Below are positions 27,523-38,017 of a DNA stretch of 64,000 nucleotides, in pieces. Each line of letters begins with the position of its first letter. The first letter of the stretch is position 1. Origin of the DNA: Oceanobacillus neutriphilus (GTDB lineage: Bacteria; Bacillota; Bacilli; Bacillales; Amphibacillaceae); the NCBI RefSeq assembly GCF_014645515.1, contig NZ_BMLW01000004.1:62001-126000 (forward strand), written 5' to 3'. A program made the position numbers and the translations under genes. The notes under the pieces are model-generated. The model saw nothing but the letters and a program-made list of their open reading frames with translations. It did not search any database and had not been told where the DNA came from.

Positions 27523-28152
27523 ATGCAGATCGAAAATATTCTGAACGAATTAAAAGATCGTACTCCTGCATTAATGGGACATCAGCACTTTAAGCGATCT
27601 TCTGTTTTGATTCCTTTGATTGAAGTAAATGGAGAAACGCATATTCTCTTTGAAGTCCGCTCGATGAACTTAAGAAGTCAGCCGGGAGATATTTGTTTTC
27701 CGGGAGGACGGATGGACCCGGAGGATAAGAGCCCCGCCCACACAGCTATCCGGGAAACTACTGAGGAGCTCGGTATAACAAAACAAGAAATATCCGAACC
27801 AATTCCGCTCGATTATATTGTAAATGACTTAGGGAGAATCATTTATCCTTTTATCGGGAAGCTGGAAAATCCGGAAAATATCCAGCCAAATCCTGACGAG
27901 GTGGATCATATTTTTACTGTTCCACTCTCCTTCTTCTTAGAGAATACTCCTGAAAAATATAAGGTGCACCTGGAAATACAGCCTGAGGACAACTTCCCTT
28001 ACCATCTTATTGTCGGCGGTGAGGACTATGAATGGCGTATCAGGGCTCTGGAAGAGCTTTTCTACCGGTATGATGATAAAACTATCTGGGGACTTACTGC
28101 TAAGATCCTGATGCACTTTATCAGCTTGATTGACGAGCAAAAAGACCTTTAA
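27523..28152 (+). CDS. Nudix hydrolase, CoA pyrophosphatase-like
   Basis: 209 residues. The Nudix box GGRMDPEDKSPAHTAIRETTEELG (split here as GGRMDPEDKSPAHTA + IRETTEELG) fits GX5EX7REUXEEXGU, preceded by RSQPGDICFPGG, a motif of the NudL/YeaB CoA pyrophosphatase group. It probably cleaves CoA and its esters to 4'-phosphopantetheine and 3',5'-ADP. GGAGG precedes the ATG. Confidence 0.88.
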   Translation: MQIENILNELKDRTPALMGHQHFKRSSVLIPLIEVNGETHILFEVRSMNLRSQPGDICFPGGRMDPEDKSPAHTAIRETTEELGITKQEISEPIPLDYIVNDLGRIIYPFIGKLENPENIQPNPDEVDHIFTVPLSFFLENTPEKYKVHLEIQPEDNFPYHLIVGGEDYEWRIRALEELFYRYDDKTIWGLTAKILMHFISLIDEQKDL

Positions 28153-28184
28153 TACGAGTATACACGTATTAAAGGTCTTTTTTT
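28139..28184 (+). terminator. Terminator after the Nudix gene
   Basis: AAAGACCTTTAATACG-..-CGTATTAAAGGTC followed by TTTTTTT; overlaps the stop codon. Confidence 0.9.
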
Positions 28185-28249
28185 AAAACGGCTTATTAAT
28201 CTAAAATGCTTTTGTCCAGCCCCAAAATACAAACCAGAGCGCCTCATAT

Positions 28250-30118
28250 TTAAGCCTGTTTCCAAATATGCACAATTCCTTTATCATGCTCTGTACGAAT
28301 TAAACGGCCTATACCCTGCTTTAAACGAAGCTGCATGTAAGGTAAATCGATCTCTTCGTATGGATTCTTAGCATGCTTGCGTTTTGCTTTAAAAACAGGA
28401 TCATCCGGCGGATACGGCAAGGAAGCAATAATAACCTGCGCCAGCGATTCACCCGGCACATCCAATCCTTCCCATAAATGATACGCACAAAGAGCAGAGG
28501 ACAAGTTTAACTGAAACGTACGAACCAATTCACTGATTTCTTTGTCGCCTTCAAACAACAAATCAAAAGACCATTTTTTTGGTTCTGCCCATTTCCGGAA
28601 TGTCTGCATCTCTTCTTCAGAGCGGAATAAAACAAGACTATGTCCTTCATTATCCTGAAGCTGCTGTGCGATTCCTTCAAATTTTTCTGTTTCATCCGTA
28701 TAGCTATGCTCTTTTATCGTACGTACCTTCTCATATTCAAATGGAGATTCGACAGAAAATGACTCATATGAATCAACACCCAGACTCCTCGCAATATACG
28801 AGAAATCTCCATTCTGGGAAAGCGTCGCAGAAGAGAAAATAAATGGAATATTTTTTTGGAATACTTCTTCCCGGAGAACATCCTCCACCAGCCTCGGCAT
28901 AATAACCAGACTGCTTTCATCGCCATCTTCTTCCAGCCAGTAGACTCCTTCATCGTCCTTCAGAAAAATCGATAAACCATACGTGAAAAATTCCAGGTAC
29001 TCTTCAATAATCTTTGTATGGTAAGCATCCATGGTAAACAGCTCTGCATCAAAAACAAGCTGTTCTAATAACTCTTGAACCATTTTCTCTAACCGCCCGG
29101 CCATCTCAATCATTTTTGGATTTCTTGGAATCTCCAGCCTGTTAGACCCTTCCACACGTATCGCAATCTCAGTAATAAGATCAAACCACTCATCATGAAG
29201 CGCCATAATATCCTCCGCTAATTGGAGCGATTCTTCCCGAACATCCTGCCCCTGGTAGCCTGTGAGGACATTGGTGATATTCTGGTAATTAAAACGATAG
29301 GTTAATCCTTTTTGTGCTGAAAATTCCAGCAGGTGTCCCTCGTCAAACACAACCGCGCTTGCTTCCGGAAGTAATGGCAGCTGACCTTCTCTTATCCGCG
29401 ATTCCTTCGTCCAGACATGCTCCATATAAAAATCATGTGAACAGATGATAATATCCTGGGCGTGGCGGTAATAGTCACGATGCAATGTCTGCGCACTGCG
29501 GTGTCTAAAATCACATGTTGCACACTGCTTCAATGGATCCCAGCCAATCTGCTCCCACTGCTTATCAGAAAGCCATGGATAATCTTTTCTGTCCCCATAA
29601 GGATAAAACGACTGCATCGAAATGCCCTGATCAAAAACAAAGTCCGGCACAGAATCATGTACATCCAGAATTTCTTCATCCTCTGTGTATTCAGACAAAG
29701 GGTCCAGCTTCTTCATGCAAAGATAGTTTTCACGGGCTTTTGCCAAACGGACATCCACTTCTAAGTCAAGAGCTTTTTCAAGCTTATCAATGTCTCCGCC
29801 TTCTTTGACCAGCTGTTCAATCAATGTTTCATCGGCACAGGAAATAATAACCGGCTTTCTCATGTAACGGGCATAACAAATCGCATACAAAAGATAGACA
29901 ATAGTCTTTCCTGTTCCAACGCCTGCTTCTGCAAAGATCGTCTTCTTATGCTTAAAAGCCTGCTCGAGCTGAAATGCCATATAAATCTGTTCATCACGCA
30001 GTTCAAAGCCTTGTTCAGGTAAAACATCATAAAAAACATCGCCGATATAATCTCCCAGGCGATCAAAAAATTGCTCATTTTTTGCTACAGTAAACGGGAT
30101 TGATTTCATTCCTGCCAT
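28250..30118 (-). CDS. DinG/YpvA-family ATP-dependent DNA helicase
   Basis: About 622-residue XPD-like superfamily 2 helicase. Walker A is AEAGVGTGKT (~63-72), the DEAH-type box is VFDEGHLL and the C-terminal arginine motif is QGIGRLIR. Cysteines at about 134, 199 and 202 are placed like iron-sulfur ligands, with another at ~226; the usual fourth ligand of the CxxC..RC region appears to be Ser (RHRSAQ), so cluster binding is uncertain. The ATG at 30118 follows AAGGAG. It resembles YpvA of Bacillus. Role: repair-linked unwinding. Confidence 0.85.
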   Translation of the reverse strand: MAGMKSIPFTVAKNEQFFDRLGDYIGDVFYDVLPEQGFELRDEQIYMAFQLEQAFKHKKTIFAEAGVGTGKTIVYLLYAICYARYMRKPVIISCADETLIEQLVKEGGDIDKLEKALDLEVDVRLAKARENYLCMKKLDPLSEYTEDEEILDVHDSVPDFVFDQGISMQSFYPYGDRKDYPWLSDKQWEQIGWDPLKQCATCDFRHRSAQTLHRDYYRHAQDIIICSHDFYMEHVWTKESRIREGQLPLLPEASAVVFDEGHLLEFSAQKGLTYRFNYQNITNVLTGYQGQDVREESLQLAEDIMALHDEWFDLITEIAIRVEGSNRLEIPRNPKMIEMAGRLEKMVQELLEQLVFDAELFTMDAYHTKIIEEYLEFFTYGLSIFLKDDEGVYWLEEDGDESSLVIMPRLVEDVLREEVFQKNIPFIFSSATLSQNGDFSYIARSLGVDSYESFSVESPFEYEKVRTIKEHSYTDETEKFEGIAQQLQDNEGHSLVLFRSEEEMQTFRKWAEPKKWSFDLLFEGDKEISELVRTFQLNLSSALCAYHLWEGLDVPGESLAQVIIASLPYPPDDPVFKAKRKHAKNPYEEIDLPYMQLRLKQGIGRLIRTEHDKGIVHIWKQA

Positions 30119-30413
30119 AGGCAACTCCTTTTTCTTCTATATCTATAAAAGGTTTTAGTATTAACGTATTAATCAAAAAGCACTCTTAATCGTACCATTA
30201 TTTCTAAAACTCTAGCAAGCTATTCCCTTTTTTAATATCTTTTTTATTAAAAAGCTTTCTTTAATCGATATCCCTCTACAATAAATTGATTTTTTTGAAT
30301 AAATTATCCTTTTACGATTAACAAACTACAGCCTTAATCTTAATGACATCATCTTCATAATTTGTTACGCTAGTACTTGGAAGAGTTTCAAATTAAATAA
30401 GGGGTGTAACACA

Positions 30414-31475
30414 ATGAAACGAGTTGTTCTTGTTGGGGGCGGGTATGGCGGTGTTAAAACGCTTCTTGGCCTTCTTAGCCAAACATTATCCGATAATATA
30501 CATATAACTGTAATTGATCGTAATCCATTCCGCTCACTGAAAACCGAGTTCTATGCGATTGCCGCAGGAACTTCAGCGGACCATGATGTTCGCGTTGATT
30601 TTCCGGATGATTCCCGTATAAAATATGTTTTTCGGGAAATCACAAAAATTGATGTGGAAAATAAACAAATTATTATCCAAGATGAAGATTCCATTGTTCC
30701 CTACGATTATTTGATTATCGGATTAGGCTGCGAGGACAATTATCATGGAATCCCTGGAGCAGAGGAATATACAGAAAGTGTTCAAACCTTTACAAAAGCA
30801 AGAAAAGCTGGTGTTGCAGTAGGGAACTTAAAAGCATATGGAAAGGTATCCGTTATCGGTGCGGGCTTAAGTGGTATTGAGGTTGCTTCTGAAATTCGTG
30901 AAAGCCGCCCAGACTTAAATATCCGCCTGCTTGACCGGGGAGATACCGTATTAAAAACCCTGGACAGTAAAATCCAGGATTATGTAGAAAGATGGATGAC
31001 AGAAAATAATGTAGATGTGATACACAATTCAACAGTAGAATATGTAGAGCAGGATGGGGTATGCAATAATGGCGTTTGCTATTTAAATGATGTTACCATC
31101 TGGACTGCCGGAGTACAGCCTAATCGGCTTGTGCGCGAGCTTCCATATACGAAAGACCGGCACGGGAAAGTAGCCGTTAATGATTTTTATCAGGTCCCGG
31201 AAGATCCTTCTGTATATGTTCTGGGAGACTGTGCGTCCAGTGAATATTCACCAAGTGCACAGCTTGCCGGACTGCAGGGTGAGCAAATAGCAGAAATTCT
31301 TCTTGCTGTCTTAAACGATAAACAGCCGAAGAAGCCAAAACCGATCAAGTTAAAAGGGACCTTAGGCTCCCTGGGGAAATCAGATGGTTTTGGAAATATG
31401 GCTAAAAAGCCTATGACCGGACTATTGCCAAGAATCGCAAAATCCGGTGTACTATGGTTAAGCAAAAGACATTAA
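30414..31475 (+). CDS. NAD(P)/FAD-dependent oxidoreductase, NDH-2-like (YutJ type)
   Basis: 353 residues with two dinucleotide-binding folds: VVLVGGGYGGVKTL at the N-terminus (FAD) and VSVIGAGLSGIEVASE at ~143-158 (NADH). VYVLGDCASS near residue 270 is the second FAD contact. It resembles type II NADH dehydrogenases but has a short C-terminus without a clear membrane anchor. Quinone reduction is plausible but unproven. Start supported by AAGGGGTG. Confidence 0.85.
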   Translation: MKRVVLVGGGYGGVKTLLGLLSQTLSDNIHITVIDRNPFRSLKTEFYAIAAGTSADHDVRVDFPDDSRIKYVFREITKIDVENKQIIIQDEDSIVPYDYLIIGLGCEDNYHGIPGAEEYTESVQTFTKARKAGVAVGNLKAYGKVSVIGAGLSGIEVASEIRESRPDLNIRLLDRGDTVLKTLDSKIQDYVERWMTENNVDVIHNSTVEYVEQDGVCNNGVCYLNDVTIWTAGVQPNRLVRELPYTKDRHGKVAVNDFYQVPEDPSVYVLGDCASSEYSPSAQLAGLQGEQIAEILLAVLNDKQPKKPKPIKLKGTLGSLGKSDGFGNMAKKPMTGLLPRIAKSGVLWLSKRH

Positions 31476-31520
31476 AAGAAAGATGCCAAGCTTATTTTCA
31501 GCTTGGCATCTTTCTTTTAT
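31474..31520. terminator. Bidirectional terminator
   Basis: AAAGAAAGATGCCAAGCT...AGCTTGGCATCTTTCTTT, a long perfect stem between convergent genes. Confidence 0.92.
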
Positions 31521-32383
31521 TTATCCAGTTCTCTTAACATCTCTTCAATAGCTTTTGCTACACCATCTTGATCATTTGCCACCGTTTCATAATCGCATAG
31601 CTTCTTAATTTTATCATCGGCGTTGCCCATAGCGACACCACGTCCGGCCATTTCCAGCATACTGGCATCATTCCAGTTATCGCCCATTGTCATGACGTCT
31701 TCCATCGTCCAGTCCTTATCCTCAATATATTTTTGAATAGCTAAACCTTTTTGGGCTTTGGGATGATTAAATTCAAGATTCGTATCTCCAGAAGAGGTAA
31801 TTACTGCACCTGTTTCATCGCGAAGCTTTCTCTTAGCTTCTTCCAGCTGATTGTTTTCAAAAGCAAAGGTAAGAATTTTATAGATTTCTATATTCTCGTC
31901 TTTTAATGCTGCCTGCAAGCTTTCCACAAAGGAAACTTCTTCTAATTGGAATCGCTGTTCTACCATTTCACGCATTTCCTGGTCGGAAATATCCGGATTA
32001 GCGGAACGCATGATATCAACAAGTACATCTAAAAAATGTTCTCTGCTTTCAGAGAGAACCCCCTTATTTGTAAATAACTCTACATACATCCCCAGCTTGC
32101 TGCACTCATTGGCAATTCGCGCAGCTACCTGCTTGTCCATAGGAATACTATTTATTTGCTTCCCATTCTCCAGGTATGTTACAGCTCCATTTAAGCTGAC
32201 TACCGGACAGGTTATCCCTGCCGCCTGCAGAGGGATATTCGCAGCATGATAAGATCTGCCTGTTGCTACAATAAATTCAATGCCATTATCAATGGCGATT
32301 TTTACTGCTTCAGCATTTGCCTCGCTAATTTCTCCATTTTCATTAAGTAATGTTCCATCCATATCTGATGCAATTAATTTCAC
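31517..32383 (-). CDS. Cof-type HAD-superfamily sugar-phosphate phosphatase
   Basis: About 288 residues. HAD motif I is IASDMDGTLL with the nucleophile Asp, motif II VATGRS and motif IV MGDNWNDASML, with a C2B cap between II and III (Cof family). It hydrolyses phosphorylated metabolites such as sugar phosphates, pyridoxal phosphate or FMN; the specific substrate is unknown. A GTG at 32383 fits AAAGGCGG better than the TTG at 32392. Confidence 0.88.
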   Translation of the reverse strand: MKLIASDMDGTLLNENGEISEANAEAVKIAIDNGIEFIVATGRSYHAANIPLQAAGITCPVVSLNGAVTYLENGKQINSIPMDKQVAARIANECSKLGMYVELFTNKGVLSESREHFLDVLVDIMRSANPDISDQEMREMVEQRFQLEEVSFVESLQAALKDENIEIYKILTFAFENNQLEEAKRKLRDETGAVITSSGDTNLEFNHPKAQKGLAIQKYIEDKDWTMEDVMTMGDNWNDASMLEMAGRGVAMGNADDKIKKLCDYETVANDQDGVAKAIEEMLRELDK

Positions 32384-32567
32384 TATATCCAACCGCCTTT
32401 TCTATAAAATAGAGCTAAAAAAACAGGTAACTCAAGACATTCTCTAAAGAGAGTCCTGAAAACAGCCGCGATATTAAAAAAGGAAAAAAGCAGTGCTTTT
32501 CTGTCTTATTGCTTTTATTTTCCCATTCCCAGATATTTTTAATCCGCTCTATTTTATTTTTCATTAC

Positions 32568-32616
32568 AAAACAACGGAGCCCATCTGCAATTGATATGAG
32601 CTCCCCGTTATTTTAT
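32568..32616 (-). terminator. Terminator after argH
   Basis: AACGGGGAGCTCAT..ATGgGCTCCGTT on the minus strand followed by a short T run; 28 bp after the argH stop. Confidence 0.75.
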
Positions 32617-32643
32617 CTCACTTATCTACTATACCTTATTTCC

Positions 32644-34020
32644 TTATGGCGATTCCAATAATTGCTCTGCCTTCTCAATCTGCTCCAGCACACTTTGTTT
32701 TGCCGTGCCGCCGGCAGCTGACCTTGCGTTAACGACAGTTTCCGGCTTCAGCGCTTCATAAATATCCGCCTCAATAATCTCTGAATATTGTTTAAACTCT
32801 TCTAAGCTCAGATCAAGCAGATAAATACCAGCTTGAATACAATTTAAAACAATCTGTCCGACAACGGCATGTGATTCGCGGAAGGTAAGCCCTTTATTCA
32901 CCAGATAATCTGCTAAATCAGTGGCATTAGAGTAATCATTCGTAACCGCATTGTACATACTTTCCTTATTTATTTCCATTGATCCAATCATCCCGGCGAA
33001 GAGCTGCAGCGCACCTTTCAGCGTCTCATGTGAGTCAAACATGCCCTCCTTATCCTCCTGCATATCTTTATTATATGCCAAAGGCAAGCCCTTTAAGGTG
33101 GTCAGCATCCCGATAAGATTACCGTAAAGGCGTCCTGTTTTCCCGCGGACAAGCTCTGCTACATCCGGATTTTTCTTTTGCGGCATCATGCTGCTTCCTG
33201 TTGTGTAGGAGTCATCCAGCTCGACAAAATTAAATTCTGCACTCGACCACTGTACCAGCTCCTCACAAAGACGGGACAAATGTGTACCGATTAAAGAACC
33301 GTTGGAAAGGAATTCCACTACAAAATCACGATCACTTACAGCATCCAGGCTGTTTTCACAAATCCCGTCAAAACCAAGCTGACCAGCTACAAAACTGCGG
33401 TCAATCGGGAAGGTTGTGCCTGCCAGCGCCCCTGCACCTAATGGCGATTTATTTATACGCTTCAAGCTGTCCTCCAGACGCTCCACATCGCGTTGAAACA
33501 TAAATACGTACGCCATCATATGATGCGCAAATAAAACCGGCTGTGCACGCTGCAGGTGCGTATATCCAGGCATAATGACATCTATGTTTACTTTCGCCTG
33601 TTCAATGAGTGCCTGCTGGACTGTTTTTAACAGCGCAATCAATTCTGAAACAGCTTCTCTTGCATACAGACGCATATCCAAAGCTACCTGGTCATTTCTG
33701 CTGCGCCCGGTATGAAGCTTGCCGCCTACTTGTCCAATCTCTTCAATCAGCAGACGCTCTACATTCATATGAATGTCTTCGTCTGCCTCAGACAGCTCTG
33801 CTTCTCCTGCTTCAATCTTACCGAGGACCTTTTTCAGACCCTCTGTAATCTGATCTGCTTCTTGAGCAGGAATGATATCACATTTTTTTAGCATCGCAAC
33901 GTGAGCCAGACTGCCTTTAATATCATACTTCGCTAACTTCTGGTCAAAACGAATCGACGAGGTATACTCGTCGACTAATTCATTCGTTGGTTTTGTAAAT
34001 CTTCCACCCCATAATTTCAC
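32644..34020 (-). CDS. argH: Argininosuccinate lyase
   Basis: Last step of arginine synthesis: argininosuccinate to arginine and fumarate. 458 residues; the fumarase/ASL signature [12 protein letters not shown] is complete and contains the flexible-loop catalytic serine. [14 protein letters not shown] is the second conserved block. Its ATG overlaps the argG stop by 4 bp, so the two are translationally coupled. Confidence 0.97.
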   Translation of the reverse strand: MKLWGGRFTKPTNELVDEYTSSIRFDQKLAKYDIKGSLAHVAMLKKCDIIPAQEADQITEGLKKVLGKIEAGEAELSEADEDIHMNVERLLIEEIGQVGGKLHTGRSRNDQVALDMRLYAREAVSELIALLKTVQQALIEQAKVNIDVIMPGYTHLQRAQPVLFAHHMMAYVFMFQRDVERLEDSLKRINKSPLGAGALAGTTFPIDRSFVAGQLGFDGICENSLDAVSDRDFVVEFLSNGSLIGTHLSRLCEELVQWSSAEFNFVELDDSYTTGSSMMPQKKNPDVAELVRGKTGRLYGNLIGMLTTLKGLPLAYNKDMQEDKEGMFDSHETLKGALQLFAGMIGSMEINKESMYNAVTNDYSNATDLADYLVNKGLTFRESHAVVGQIVLNCIQAGIYLLDLSLEEFKQYSEIIEADIYEALKPETVVNARSAAGGTAKQSVLEQIEKAEQLLESP

Positions 34021-35270
34021 GGATTAACAGCTTCCTTTACCTCTAGTTTTACTTTCTCAATCGATTTCTTTCCCTGAGGACCATTTACTGAAGCATGTAC
34101 CTGTGTTGGAAGTCCCCATAATTTAATAAATCCTAATGCTGCATCATGATCAAATGCATCAGCTTTATTATAAGTCGCTAAATCAAAGTCATACAAGGAG
34201 TTTGCAGACTCTCTTCCAACAACATGTGCATGACCTTTATACAGCTTCACTTTTACTGTACCAGAAACATGCTCCTGCGTCTTCTCAATAAAGGCCTGCA
34301 GTGCTTCTGTTAATGGTGAGTACCATAAACCATAATAAACAGCCTGAGACAGCTTCTGCTCAACAATCGGTTTAAATTCCGCTACTTCACGAGGTAAAGT
34401 TAATGCTTCGAGTTCCTGATGTGCATTAATTAACGTCATTGCTGCCGGAGCCTCATAAATTTCTCTTGATTTAATTCCCACTAAACGATTTTCCACATGA
34501 TCGATTCTTCCAACTCCATGCTTTCCAGCAATATCATTCAAAGTTAGAATCAATTGATCCAGGTCTAATTTCTTCCCGTCTAGCGAAACAGGCTTCCCTT
34601 GCTCAAAAGTAATCTGCACTGTTTGCGCTTCATCTGGCGCATCCATCGGGTCTTGCGTTAAATCAAACGCATCCTTAGGCGCCTCTGCCCACGGATCCTC
34701 TAAAATACCGCATTCGTTACTTCTGCCCCACAGGTTCTGGTCAATACTATATGGACTTTCCTTTTTAATTGGGACCGGAATATTGTGTTCCTTCGCATAT
34801 TCAATTTCTTCTTCTCTGGACATAGCCCATTCACGAACCGGTGCAACAATTTTTAATTCAGGATTTAACGCTGTAAATGCAACATCAAAACGAACCTGGT
34901 CATTTCCTTTTCCGGTACAGCCATGTGCTACAGCTACTGCCCCTTCTTCTTCTGCAATATCCACTAATATTTTTGCAATTAACGGGCGGGATAAAGCTGA
35001 AATTAACGGATATTTCCCTTCGTACAACAGGTTAGCCTGTAATGCCGGCAATACATATTCCTCTGAATAAAGCTTTTTTGCATCAATAACATAGGATTTA
35101 ATTGCTCCAACGTCCAATGCTTTTTGTTTTACGAACTCTAAATCCTTACCTTCCCCTACATCCAACGCTACTGCAATTACATCATAATTATATTTATCCT
35201 GCAGCCATTTCACCGCTACAGATGTATCTAATCCCCCAGAATAAGCTAAAACGATCTTGTCTTTTGCCAC
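34017..35270 (-). CDS. argG: Argininosuccinate synthase
   Basis: Joins citrulline and aspartate with ATP. 417 residues; the N-terminal P-loop is [13 protein letters not shown], and [12 protein letters not shown] and [17 protein letters not shown] are conserved. First gene of argGH, preceded by a double ARG box that implies arginine-dependent repression. Confidence 0.97.
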   Translation of the reverse strand: MAKDKIVLAYSGGLDTSVAVKWLQDKYNYDVIAVALDVGEGKDLEFVKQKALDVGAIKSYVIDAKKLYSEEYVLPALQANLLYEGKYPLISALSRPLIAKILVDIAEEEGAVAVAHGCTGKGNDQVRFDVAFTALNPELKIVAPVREWAMSREEEIEYAKEHNIPVPIKKESPYSIDQNLWGRSNECGILEDPWAEAPKDAFDLTQDPMDAPDEAQTVQITFEQGKPVSLDGKKLDLDQLILTLNDIAGKHGVGRIDHVENRLVGIKSREIYEAPAAMTLINAHQELEALTLPREVAEFKPIVEQKLSQAVYYGLWYSPLTEALQAFIEKTQEHVSGTVKVKLYKGHAHVVGRESANSLYDFDLATYNKADAFDHDAALGFIKLWGLPTQVHASVNGPQGKKSIEKVKLEVKEAVNP

Positions 35271-35301
35271 TTAAAAAATCCCCTCTCGTAAATGTGCTGT
35301 T

Positions 35302-35340
35302 ATTGAATTATTATGCAACAGTATGTATAAAAATTCAATA
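35302..35340. promoter_or_regulatory. Double ARG box upstream of argG
   Basis: Two 18-bp sites, ATTGAATTATTATGCAAC (35302-35319) and ATGTATAAAAATTCAATA (35323-35340), each near-match the AhrC/ArgR pattern TGAATwwwwATTCA and are 3 bp apart, the usual geometry for one hexamer. They lie 32-70 bp before argG. The remainder up to 35539 shows no gene. Confidence 0.75.
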
Positions 35341-35539
35341 GGTATTTTTAAATTTTTTTATTTTTTTGAGGAATTCAACTTTTGCCCTGTAAATACTTGT
35401 AATTCCATGCTTTTTTATTTATTTACAGAAACATTTAGAATGAGATAAGTGAGCGTTTGTTCAGAAAAAAATCCTTTTATAGGTAACTTATTTATGTATA
35501 TTTTTCTCGATAAGCTATGCTTACGTTTCCCTATTGATA

Positions 35540-36103
35540 TTACTCAGGAAACCGAGGGGGCATTCCGTTTACCTTCTTCCCCATAATTACTTGAAGGTTA
35601 TCCTCTGAAATAATGGGCGCATCCTTTTTAACAACTTCCCATCCTTTCTTTTTATACAGATTCACTGCCGGCTTGTTCTGAACACCAGTTGTTAATACTG
35701 CGGTTCTGCAATTCGTTTTCATCAATAATTCATCATGGAGTTTACTCGCAATACCAAGACGTTTATAAGTATGTTCAACTGCCAGTTCAACAAACTCAAA
35801 ACAATCAGATAACCAGGTGTCTATTTCGTTTTCTAATAGCTGATCAGCAATTTTTCTTCTGTAAAATTGTTTCGGCAAACTTGTATAACCGTATGCAAAA
35901 CCAATTAAATTCCCTGTTGCATCTTTACATTTCAAGCCAATAAAGCCTTCATAATCGGCATGCTTTCTTATATTTCTCACAATATTTTCTTTATTCTCCA
36001 GCGAGTAATCATCTTTAAAAAAAGTCATACAATATAATTCTGCGATTTTTCCCAGATCAGAATCATTACTTTTGAAATAGTCGGTTTCTATGTTTTCTAA
36101 CAT
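35540..36103 (-). CDS. GNAT-family N-acetyltransferase
   Basis: About 187 residues. The core includes VELAVEHTYKRLGIASKLHDELL (acetyl-CoA loop RxxGxxxK-like) and LTTGVQNKPAVNLYKKKGWEV (motif B). The ATG at 36103 is preferred because GAGAGGGG precedes it; an upstream ATG lies before that site. Substrate unknown; single gene. Confidence 0.82.
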   Translation of the reverse strand: MLENIETDYFKSNDSDLGKIAELYCMTFFKDDYSLENKENIVRNIRKHADYEGFIGLKCKDATGNLIGFAYGYTSLPKQFYRRKIADQLLENEIDTWLSDCFEFVELAVEHTYKRLGIASKLHDELLMKTNCRTAVLTTGVQNKPAVNLYKKKGWEVVKKDAPIISEDNLQVIMGKKVNGMPPRFPE

Positions 36104-36180
36104 CCTAAACCCCTCTCTCTTATTTTTCACTATCTATCATCAATATAACTTTTCAGCTTCATACTAATGGTTACCATACG

Positions 36181-36206
36181 AAAAAGACGCCCCTAATAGA
36201 GCGCCT
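36181..36206 (-). terminator. Terminator after the NAD(P)-binding gene
   Basis: Minus strand AGGCGCTC-TATTA-GGGGCGTCT followed by TTTTT; an 8-bp stem including two G-T pairs. Confidence 0.6.
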
Positions 36207-36216
36207 GATTAAGCAT

Positions 36217-36864
36217 TTAAATTTTCCTGAGAGCTTCGCTTATTGAATCTTTCCCGGTAATTAAATCAAAACCCTTTTGGTACGTGTTTTTCGCTTCCAA
36301 TGCCTCGACAATGACAGCTGCTACATCTTCACGGGGAATGCTGCCTCGTTCCAGATTTTCACTAGCCTGTACTTTTCCTGTACCCGGTTCATTTTGCAAG
36401 CCGCCCGGACGAATGATTGTATAATCAAGACCGCTGTGCACCAACGCTTCATCAGCAAAGTGTTTGGCAACCATATATGGCTTAATTGGGCTTTCTTCCC
36501 AGCTGTCACGATTATGAGCCTGGAATGCACTGACCATAACAAAACGGTCAACATTTGTATTTTTTGCAGCTGCAATTGATTTGACAGCTCCATCTAAATC
36601 AATAAGCAGTGTCTTTTCCGGACCGGTATGACCACCGGAGCCTGCTGTGAATACTACTGCGTCTGCGCCCTTCAAAGCATCCTCCAAATCGGAAATACTG
36701 CCTTCTAAATCTGCTAAAACAGCATTAACTCCATTTGCTTCCAGTTCCTTTTTCTGTTCTTCTTTTCGGACCATTGCCGTAACCTCATGCTGTTCACTGG
36801 CATGAAGCTGATTAACAAGATGCCTTCCAATTTGTCCGTTTGCTCCAATAACAATTACGTTCAT
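36217..36864 (-). CDS. NAD(P)-binding atypical SDR (YhfK-like)
   Basis: About 215 residues with the Rossmann motif VIGANGQIGRHLV at the N-terminus. FVMVSAFQAHNRD and YTIIRPGGLQNEPGTG match the NAD(P)H-binding NmrA/YhfK-type group, which lacks the standard YxxxK triad context. Function is uncertain: sugar epimerase-like or redox sensor. The ATG at 36864 follows AAGGAG. Confidence 0.8.
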   Translation of the reverse strand: MNVIVIGANGQIGRHLVNQLHASEQHEVTAMVRKEEQKKELEANGVNAVLADLEGSISDLEDALKGADAVVFTAGSGGHTGPEKTLLIDLDGAVKSIAAAKNTNVDRFVMVSAFQAHNRDSWEESPIKPYMVAKHFADEALVHSGLDYTIIRPGGLQNEPGTGKVQASENLERGSIPREDVAAVIVEALEAKNTYQKGFDLITGKDSISEALRKI

Positions 36865-36943
36865 TCTTAACAACTCCTTCATACAATTTTTCTACTTTAT
36901 AGTGTTCCCTTTCAGAAAATAACCAAACTAACTTCCAGCCCGA

Positions 36944-37357
36944 TTAAAAATCAAGTCGTGCGAAAGCTATTGCATCCCCTTGATCACATGACTTAAATCC
37001 ATTTTTCTCGTAAAAATATCTGGTATTAGGAGCTTCCTCTGTCAGCAATACTTTTTGACGGACATCTGCATATTTATGTAACACACTTTGTATTAATTCA
37101 GAACCGATTTTTTGATTATGATACGCATTCTTCACAAGTAAATCTTGAATATAGATAATAGACAGGCCATCCCCTACTACTCTAATTAATCCAATTAACT
37201 CTTCCTCCTGCCAGGCCGTTAAAACATATAAAGAATTTGCAACAGACTGCTGCAGTTTATCCAAATCTTTTGTGTAAGCAGACCAGTCAACGTCCGCATA
37301 TAAATCCTCCAGAGACTTTTTATCCAGCTTTTTCATTTCTTTATAATTAATTCGCAT
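36944..37357 (-). CDS. GNAT-family N-acetyltransferase
   Basis: About 137 residues. IYIQDLLVKNAYHNQKIGSELIQ is motif A with a QxxGxG-like loop, and TRYFYEKNGFKSCDQGDAIAF is motif B. ATG at 37357 with AGGTGA upstream. Single gene, substrate unknown. Confidence 0.82.
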   Translation of the reverse strand: MRINYKEMKKLDKKSLEDLYADVDWSAYTKDLDKLQQSVANSLYVLTAWQEEELIGLIRVVGDGLSIIYIQDLLVKNAYHNQKIGSELIQSVLHKYADVRQKVLLTEEAPNTRYFYEKNGFKSCDQGDAIAFARLDF

Positions 37358-37521
37358 GCTATTCACCTACTTATCTTCAAGCTAATCTTATTATAACCCG
37401 TGGATCACAGTATATCTAAGATAACGCTTTCTTAATTATATACAGCAGGTTTGACCTTTTATAATAAGGGAAGATTGATTATATATTTATAAGATTATGC
37501 TTAGCAGAAGGTGAGATTAAT

Positions 37522-37768
37522 ATGGCTCTAGCTAAAAAAAAGTTTTATCCTGAGCAGAATTATTTATTTTTTTATATCTATTCTATACGTGATTTATCCA
37601 ACAATTTGGCTGGCTTTCATAAAGCTGTTGGTTGTGGCTGCTTTTATTTTATTATTGTTATGGACTTATACCAGTTTTACAACCAGAAAGTATGTCCATC
37701 TCTTTATAGCATTGGTTATTCTTGTCCCGGGTGCATTTAGAATTATATATAGATTGATTGTTTCATAA
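37522..37768 (+). pseudogene. Small two-helix membrane protein interrupted by a frameshift at A8
   Basis: The ATG at 37522 (GGTGAG upstream) opens MALAKKK and then a low-quality reading that stops at 37740. Removing one A from the A8 run at about 37534-37541 joins the start to the other frame, which runs to a TAA at 37766 and encodes YVIYPTIWLAFIKLLVVAAF... and YVHLFIALVILVPGAFRIIY, two credible membrane helices in about 81 residues. It may be a sequencing error, slippage-dependent expression or a true pseudogene. Family not recognised. Confidence 0.6.
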
Positions 37769-37971
37769 AGTACAGGTTTATTTAGCTTTGGTTTAATTTT
37801 CACTTTTTTTCGAGAGAGTCTTACTATCAGCTGCACCGTAAAAAATATGCGCATATAGCCGCGAATTATCAGTTATACACAATTTGTGGATATCTTCAAA
37901 AAATCCTCACATAGTGAGTCATTTTTAATGTCCTTACCTCTCTATGGAAGGCTTCATATTCTTTAAACAAA

Positions 37972-38003
37972 TAAAAAGAATGACCCGGAAAGCCATTCTC
38001 ACA
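37972..38003 (-). terminator. Terminator after pstB
   Basis: Minus strand GAGAATGgCtttccgGgtCATTCT followed by TTTTTATTT, shortly after the pstB stop. Confidence 0.7.
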
Positions 38004-38017
38004 GAAGCCTTATTCTA

